From assembly GCA_027257055.1 (NCBI GenBank), contig JAPVLO010000181.1:2852001-2916000 (forward strand): a DNA stretch of 64,000 bases, given 5' to 3'. The notes under the pieces were generated by a model that made no database searches, was not told where the DNA came from, and saw only the letters and a list, made by a program, of their open reading frames with translations. Shown one piece after another: positions 58,073 through 64,000 of this stretch. This DNA comes from Cephalopachus bancanus (lineage: Eukaryota > Chordata > Mammalia > Primates > Tarsiidae). Each line of letters begins with the position of its first letter. The first letter of the stretch is position 1. The translations under genes were made by a program, and so were the position numbers.

Positions 58073-58449
58073 GCCGAAAAACACAAGAGAGAAAAGAATT
58101 GTAAATGATTGCTGGAAACAAACCAGAGACTAAAGTGCATGGCCTGGGTCTGTGATTTGGATGGAATCTCTCTTCTTCCTATTGCACACATATACATACA
58201 CACATATCCCAAAGACTAATACACAGAAACAAGAATGTGATATGTGATAATAAAGTTCTTAAGCTGAAGAAGTCCTTTTAAATTGCTTTTGGAAAAAGAG
58301 TCAGGCTCGCTAAATGTTGCATTACTCTCAGATTAGATAAAGTGTATACCGAATGAGTGTATGGTCCAATTCTGCACTGCGTTAGCAATCTAATTATAAC
58401 TGTGAAATAATTCAGTGTGGATCCGTATGCTAAAACATGGTAATTGCTA
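58073..58449. other. intergenic sequence, nothing recognised
   Basis: Spacer before the Alu. No gene seen. Confidence 0.4.
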
Positions 58450-58462
58450 TTGTATGATTTTT

Positions 58463-58748
58463 TTTTTTTTTTTTTGAGTTGGAGTCTCACTCTGTCCCCC
58501 AGATTGGAGTGCAGTGGCCGTTCCTGGCCACTGCAGCCTCACCTGCTGGGCTCTGGCAATCCTTCCGCCTCAGCCTTCCGAGTAGCCGAAATTACAGGCA
58601 TGTGCTACCACGCCCGGCTGATTTTTTGATTTATTGTAGAGATGAGGTCTCGCTGCCCAGGCGGGTCTCGAACCCGCGGGCTCAGGCAATCCACTCACCT
58701 CAGCCTCCCAAAGGCACGGGATTACAGGCTGAGCCACCGAGCCTGGCC
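58463..58748 (-). mobile_element. Alu, lineage-specific subfamily
   Basis: Reverse-oriented dimer: T-run, GAGTTGGAGTCTCACTCTG, GGCCACTGCAGCCTCACCTG, GATTTATTGTAGAGATGAGG and a TGAGCCACCGAGCCTGGCC end. TTGTATGATTTTT at 58450-58462 and 58749-58761 is a perfect 13-bp target duplication. Confidence 0.95.
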
Positions 58749-58761
58749 TTGTATGATTTTT

Positions 58762-59062
58762 AAAGAACAAGTGGTGTGTTTTCTTGAGTCTTTTTGAGAC
58801 CTTGTGGGTGATTTGTTGTCTTTGGTCAGTGAGTCAGAGGCCATCAAACTCTTCCTCATCACAGAATATGGGAGTGACAGCTATTGCCCCTTTGCATTTA
58901 TTTGCAGCTTTTTGTTTCTTTAACAGGAGTACATTTCGCCATAGAAAAAGCTGCTAGGGTTCTACACAAGTTGAGTCCCTGAACCCTGTGCCCATTTCAG
59001 TCCTGCTCTTCTGGATGCTGTAATTTAGACTTCTTGTCACATGACGTGCTGCAATTGCCAAG
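58762..59062. other. intergenic sequence, nothing recognised
   Basis: Unique-looking spacer before the solo LTR. Confidence 0.4.
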
Positions 59063-59491
59063 GGTGAGAGGACTGAGATAGTGTCCAGACGTAGACTGTT
59101 TCCCCCATATCTGACTTCTTCCTGCTTCCTCCTTCAGGGAGTGGCCACTGGTCAAAGCTGGTCTCTGAAGGATATGCATACTCACAGTAATGAGTCATGG
59201 GATACAGGTGACCCCTCACTGGACACAGGTGACCAAGCAAACCTAAAGATAATGTACTTGTCACTTTTAATCAATGCAATTGTCAACACTATAGGAATTT
59301 GAATGATGAACTTGCTTGTTTTGATTATAAAACTGCTTGCTGACTGCACCAAGGCACGGTTCCTCTCTGACCACCTGCCTCCCATAAGCTTTAATAAACA
59401 GTGTCTCGCCCAGATGAACTTCCAGGTGACTTCTTTGGAATAGATAAACATTACATGCAAGTCCTCTCAGATTTGGGATTACTGCATTGCA
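59063..59491 (+). mobile_element. Solo LTR of the same ERVL-like family
   Basis: On the plus strand it parallels the minus-strand LTR at 3991-4403. Shared blocks include CCATATCTGACTTCTTCCTG (cf. CTATATCTGGCTTCTTTCTG), GGCCACTGGTCAAAGCTGG, AATGAGTCATGGGATACAGG, TTTAATAAACAGT with the polyadenylation signal, and GGTGACTTCTTTGGAATAGA. It ends ACTGCATTGCA. No internal retroviral sequence adjoins it, so it is a solo LTR. The left boundary is approximate. Confidence 0.75.
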
Positions 59492-59709
59492 GAGGGCCGT
59501 ATCTGGTTTTTATCAGCTGGCATCCTCGGGAAGGCACAGCTATCTTCAGACATTTCAAGCTTAGTGGTCTGTGGTAGATCTAGTGGCTGCTGCAGGAGAA
59601 GGGACCAGTGGGAGAGGAGGTGTCATAAACCATTAGCCTGAACCTGAAGCCCTCAGCACCTCCTTCCCTCAACTCACTTGCTGCCTTTGATGGTCATGGT
59701 AAAGATCCT

Positions 59710-59900
59710 CTGCTCTAGGGTCAGACTGCCTGAGTTTGAATATGGCTTTACCAATTATTGACCACATAACTTACATTGCCAAGTTATTAGATCTCTCTAA
59801 ATCTCAATTTCCCCATCCATAAAATGGAGATATCAGTGCTATCTACCTTATAGTTTGTTGTGAAGAGTCAGTAAGAAGATGAATACTGGGATTGCACAGC
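59710..59900 (+). mobile_element. MIR SINE
   Basis: GGGTCAGACTGCCTGAGTTT, AATTATTGACCACATAACTT, CTCAATTTCCCCATCCATAA and TTATAGTTTGTTGTGAAGAG in forward MIR order. Confidence 0.75.
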
Positions 59901-60184
59901 CCCGTACCAGAGAGTGTTCAATTCTTATTGATGTATCTGTTGTCTTCCCACTGCTATTATTAACCCAATTTCAAGTGATACAACCCCAAATTTTACATAA
60001 AAATTTCCATGATTTCTATGAGGCTTGAAGTACATTATTTAATAGGAGAAAGTTTATTTTATCAAATCACACCATTACTTATTCCAATTATAATCCACTA
60101 CATCACATTAAAAGTTTAATATTTCTCTTCCTCCTATCAACAAAAATTATCTCATTTAAAATTTTGATTAAAATGTTCAAATAA
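59901..60184. other. intergenic sequence, nothing recognised
   Basis: AT-rich spacer. Confidence 0.4.
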
Positions 60185-60320
60185 CTTTAAAACATGCAGG
60201 AAAAAAATGAACATAAAGGATATTTTGGGGTGATGGAAACGGTTTAAAACTGGATCCTAGTGATGGTTACACAACTCCATAAATGTACTAAAAATCATTT
60301 GAACTGTGCACTTAAAAGAG
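60185..60320 (+). mobile_element. Old L1M 3' UTR fragment
   Basis: TTGGGGTGATGGAAACGGTT, then TAGTGATGGTTACACAACTC, then TTGAACTGTGCACTTAAAAG, a conserved stretch of ancient L1M tails. Confidence 0.75.
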
Positions 60321-61704
60321 ATGAAAAGCAAAGCTTTAAAAAAAGTATATGAAATGCTTATAGTTTTTAAAAATTCCTTTTTGATAAAATGTACAACAAG
60401 TGGAAGGCTGTGTTAGTTATTTGCTAAAATACTGGGCCATAGAATATTAAGCATGTTTCATTCCATTGCAGCTGACGTCTAAGTTTCCCCGGAGGTTTGA
60501 TCTGGTTTTGTATCTTCTCTTAAAAATATTTACTTCTTCTAGGAAAAGGACAAAGTAAAACCACCAGATGGAAAAAAGCCATTAAAACTATTAGCTATGA
60601 ATTGGGTTGCCTTCAAAATGCTGCACAGTAGGTCCTCAACCGATTAGGACACCTCAGCTATCTCTTTGTGTGGGTGCCCAATTCAAACTGACCACGTCTC
60701 ACCAGACTTTGGCACAACTTACCATCGGTTAGAAAATTGTGGAGAAAGGGCCCATTTCTGTCTCTTTACTTAAGTAAATATGAAACTGCACAGAAGTAAC
60801 TTTTGAGTTAACCTTTTGAGTTCTTTCCTTTCCAACTAAAGAGTCGAATGAAGTTGGACGTCTGTCACTTACTGTTCTTTGTGCCACACCCAAGACAGAG
60901 GAAACGATACAACATGTCAATCAAGGAGCACCTGCATTGTGACAGCCAGGTTGTTCATAACCCATGCTTGATCAGAGCACCCATCCTGCTTCATGAATCA
61001 CCTTTGAATGAGGGCAACGATAGTTAGGAAAACCTGTTTTATTAAACAGGCAGGAAATTGGAAGCCGTTGCGAGGAATCCATCCTTCCACTCAGCATGAC
61101 TTTGCGGAGTGCCTTCTGCTGTACCAGGCTCTGTGATTTGAAAAGAAAATTAGATGCAGTGGAGAGTGTGGGAGGGTAAGGTAAATGCAGACAGATTTGA
61201 AGTAGCCACGCTTGGGAACACGTGTCTCAGAGAGGAGCCGCTTGACCCTGGAGCCTGACCTACAATGATGGAAGGCAGCACCTCGCAGTTGGAGCTATGT
61301 GAGGATTGTTCTGGGAGGTCCCTTCCTTTCCACCTCTATTGCTGCTGCCCCAAATCAAGCCACATTGCCTCTTACCAGGACGACTGACTCCAAGGGGCTG
61401 GTTCCCTTGTCCCTCAGTTCTAGCCCCTCAAATCCATTCTCCTCACGGTTGACAAAAAATGTTCGTTCCAAGATGCAAATTAGACCATTTGCAAACATGG
61501 CTTCAAACTCATCTGTGGCTTCCCTCCACAGCCAAGCTCACCAGCAAAGCCTCCGTGAGGCAGACCTGCCTGCCTCTCCCCTACGCTCTGCCCCACACCG
61601 TATACCCTGGCAAAAGCAAACCACCTGTGTGCCCTCACGGCACAGCACTTGGGACAAGCCACTTTCACTCAGCCTGCACTTAAAGCTTGGACGTTGCCTT
61701 CAGA
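60321..61704. other. intergenic sequence, nothing recognised
   Basis: A 147-codon plus frame at 61299-61742 runs into a MIR at its end and has no domain, so I do not call it a gene. No other element recognised. Confidence 0.4.
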
Positions 61705-61860
61705 CAGCTCTGGGTGTGACTGCTGGCTCTGCTGCTTCCTAGCTCTCTCGTTGTGAGGGTCTTATCTTGCCTCCTGAGCCTCAGTTTGTGAAGCGGGAGT
61801 GATTTGCTTCATAGGGCTGTTGTGAGAGTATAATGAATGTATAACCCATCACTGTTCCTA
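61705..61860 (+). mobile_element. MIR SINE
   Basis: GCTGGCTCTGCTGCTTCCTA, CTCCTGAGCCTCAGTTTGTG and CATAGGGCTGTTGTGAGAGT in forward MIR order. Confidence 0.7.
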
Positions 61861-61929
61861 CTGTGTGGTACTGTTCAGCCTGTTTTACCTATTTCTGTTA
61901 CCACTACGACTACTGTATTAATTTCTAAG

Positions 61930-62190
61930 ACTTCGTAGAGGCATAGCCTTCTCCAAGAAGTCTTCCTTGCTCTACCTCCAATTTCACAGGTTGTATTGGA
62001 CTACTTCTTCAGTGGTCCTCATCACCCTGGATATAGCTCCTGTTGTGTGTTTTGTACTCATAGTACGGTTTCAGACTGTGAAGGAAGGGACTGCGTTGTC
62101 ACAGTCATTTCCAGATTCAGTGTCTGGCATGGTGTCTAGCACCATGTGGGTGCTCTGTTTGTGTTTGTACTTAATGGACACAACACTGAG
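61930..62190 (+). mobile_element. L2-like fragment
   Basis: CTCCAAGAAGTCTTCCTTGC, a TGTGAAGGAAGGGACTGCGT block and TGTCTGGCATGGTGTCTAGC give the order of an L2 3' end. Confidence 0.6.
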
Positions 62191-64000
62191 AAGACCACTG
62201 AGGCAAGGAGTAGGCATGTGCTTTGCTATTCAACAGGGATACTTGTGTAGCCATAGCCAGGAATCCAGACGAGGGGGTGGAGTCACAGGAGGTCCAGCAC
62301 CCTGGTATGTGCCCAGATGCTGAGAAGGCAGAATCTATCAGAGAAGTCTGGGCAGCAGGGTCAGGACCTGGGGATACCATCTCCCTCTGTTCTCTCAACA
62401 GGAGGGGTCCCTTTGAATCATCCTAATTAGAACTGGGAAGGGGCAGGAAGCAGGGCAATTTCTGACAACAAAAAGACACTCGGAAAAAAAAAATCCTGAA
62501 CAATCAGCAAAGCTTTCTCTACTCAATTAACATTTCATTTTTATAACTTAAAATTTAGTGAAAAGGATATTTTCTATTTTGTAAAGTTCCATGTTAGTGC
62601 TCCACAGAGAAAGGGTCATTTTCTTTATGTGTCCTGCACATGTTTTGAGGTCCTAGATCTTGATTCAAGGAAAAAAGACGAGTTCTAACATGGTCCGTGG
62701 CCCTTAATAGGTGTCTTGACTTAGCCCCAACCACACAGAACAGAGCAACATGTGGAGAAAAGAAATACAAAATCACTAGACACAAACCCCTTTCTGCTTA
62801 TGGGTTAAAACATTCATGGCCATCCTTTATGGGCAGACCAGGGTGGGCTGTCTCTTCCATGTGATCAACAGAAAACAAAGTCAGACAGACAGAAAGGCAG
62901 CAAGTTCTGCAAGCTGCCTCACGGTTATTGTTACTAAGGAAACCAATTCTTTAGTATTCATGTGTTCAGCAGACGGCCACGCTGAATCTCTGAGGCTGAG
63001 GCAGCATCACAGAATGGCACGAGGGAGAGGAAGGGATAAAAACAGCCAAATACATAAATACAGAAGCTGTTTAAAAAATATGCCGGCAATTTAGCCATCA
63101 ACCATGGTTTCTCATGGCTTTAAAAATGAAATCTTTGCCAGCATCAAGTAGTTTAAAGAGCAATCAATCAGGAGTTTATCTTCCCAATGCATTTATATGA
63201 TTATAGTCACATATTGTGCATACATTGGGAAGAAAAGCCTCTCCAGAGGAGACAAAGATCCTTGAAATATGGTTCCATTTTGAAAAAAAATCATTATTGC
63301 ATGAAAAGGGCCTGAGAACTGTATTTCTTTTGGTTCTCCCTATTCCAAAAAAGTCTTTCCCTTAGTAGCTAAAGATGGAGGTGGAAAATGTATAGTTAAT
63401 GACCTCAAAGGTGACATTTTCTCTAGCAGAGGATAGAAAGCATTCACCATATTGGCTGAGTATCAATTCCAAGATATAAAAGGAGTCAGTCCCACAAAAT
63501 CAGAATCCCACTAGAAAACCCATAATCCCACTGACCAGCCTGTGGGTGGGAATCAATAAATGGGTGGCAAAGCCTCAGAATATGAAAGAGCAAAGTCTGG
63601 GAATATGGAACCCTGTGCCGCTGATCTCTGAGGGAACGTTCAGAGCTGTAAGGACTAAGGAAGAAGAATCCCCTTCTCACCCAATCACCCCCATCATCAG
63701 AATAATGCTCAGTGAGTTATGCAGTTGAGACTGTGGCCAAATAGTGACTCTCCTAGTGAGAATCTGGACAGGGTATAACTCAGAACGCTTTCTCTTCAGT
63801 TTAGAAATGATCTAAACTGAAACATGTTTTAACTGAAAAATAGAGTGTCCTGGCCTCTTCACCTCTGATCTACATGACCTAAGGGAAGCATTGGAGATTT
63901 GGGGGACGTCTCCTAGTTTGGTAGTCATAAGTATCCACTGAACTAGATAGACTTCCGTTAACATCCTGTGTATGGTCACATAGTTGATCAGCATTAATTG
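62191..64000. other. intergenic sequence, nothing recognised
   Basis: Unique-looking sequence to the window end with no assigned repeat or gene. If human synteny holds, CDK14 should lie beyond this edge; no exon of it was recognised here. Confidence 0.4.

Noticed and set aside
61299..61742. 147-codon plus frame
   Set aside because: Runs into a MIR at its end and shows only serine/leucine/proline-rich composition.
42700..64000. Exons of CDK14 upstream of FZD1
   Set aside because: In human the CDK14 gene is upstream, but more than 20 kb away by my recollection. I saw no kinase-like coding exon in this interval.

Overview
The window looks like primate genomic DNA. It is full of 7SL-derived dimeric Alu elements flanked by clear target-site duplications, together with LINE-1, L2, MIR, MaLR LTRs and Tigger/Charlie DNA transposons. 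It holds one intact protein-coding gene, FZD1 (frizzled-1), on the minus strand. Most Alus here are not the usual human J/S/Y forms. They share a distinctive consensus (a shortened box after GGCTCA, a middle A-rich linker reading ACAATAAATCAAAAAATTAG, and a right arm with CTACTTGGAAGG). With several FZD1 residues that differ from the human protein as I remember it, this suggests a non-anthropoid primate. A tarsier is my best guess, by inference only.

Layout. Bases 1-4.4 kb hold an L1 3' end and a decayed minus-strand endogenous retrovirus with paired LTRs (564-927 and 3991-4403). 4.4-35 kb is intergenic: Alus, a 5'-inverted L1 (16.5-17.6 kb), an MST LTR with perfect 5-bp duplications (21.8-22.3 kb), L1M relics, two MLT1 LTRs, Tigger relics and one MER20. 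About 32.7-37 kb is AT-rich, largely repeat-free sequence downstream of FZD1. 37.0-39.2 kb is the probable FZD1 3' UTR, 39,248-41,191 the single-exon CDS, and 41.2-42.6 kb the 5' leader and promoter. A CpG island covers about 38.6-42.6 kb. 42.7-64 kb, upstream of the gene, is again intergenic. It contains Alus, an L1 3' end, many MIR/L2 fragments, an RPL13 processed pseudogene (50.67-51.36 kb), an unusual three-monomer Alu, and a solo LTR of the same family as the provirus at the start.

FZD1 is a seven-transmembrane Wnt receptor and the only gene here with a supportable product. I saw no other exon, tRNA, rRNA, CRISPR array or operon-like structure, and no convincing novel system. The most interesting local signals are a uORF overlapping the FZD1 start codon, a small templated insertion copied from two upstream sites, an inverted gag-like copy inside the retrovirus, the trimeric Alu, and a tandem ISRE-like repeat upstream of FZD1. 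Repeat family names rest on recalled consensus patterns, not on a search.
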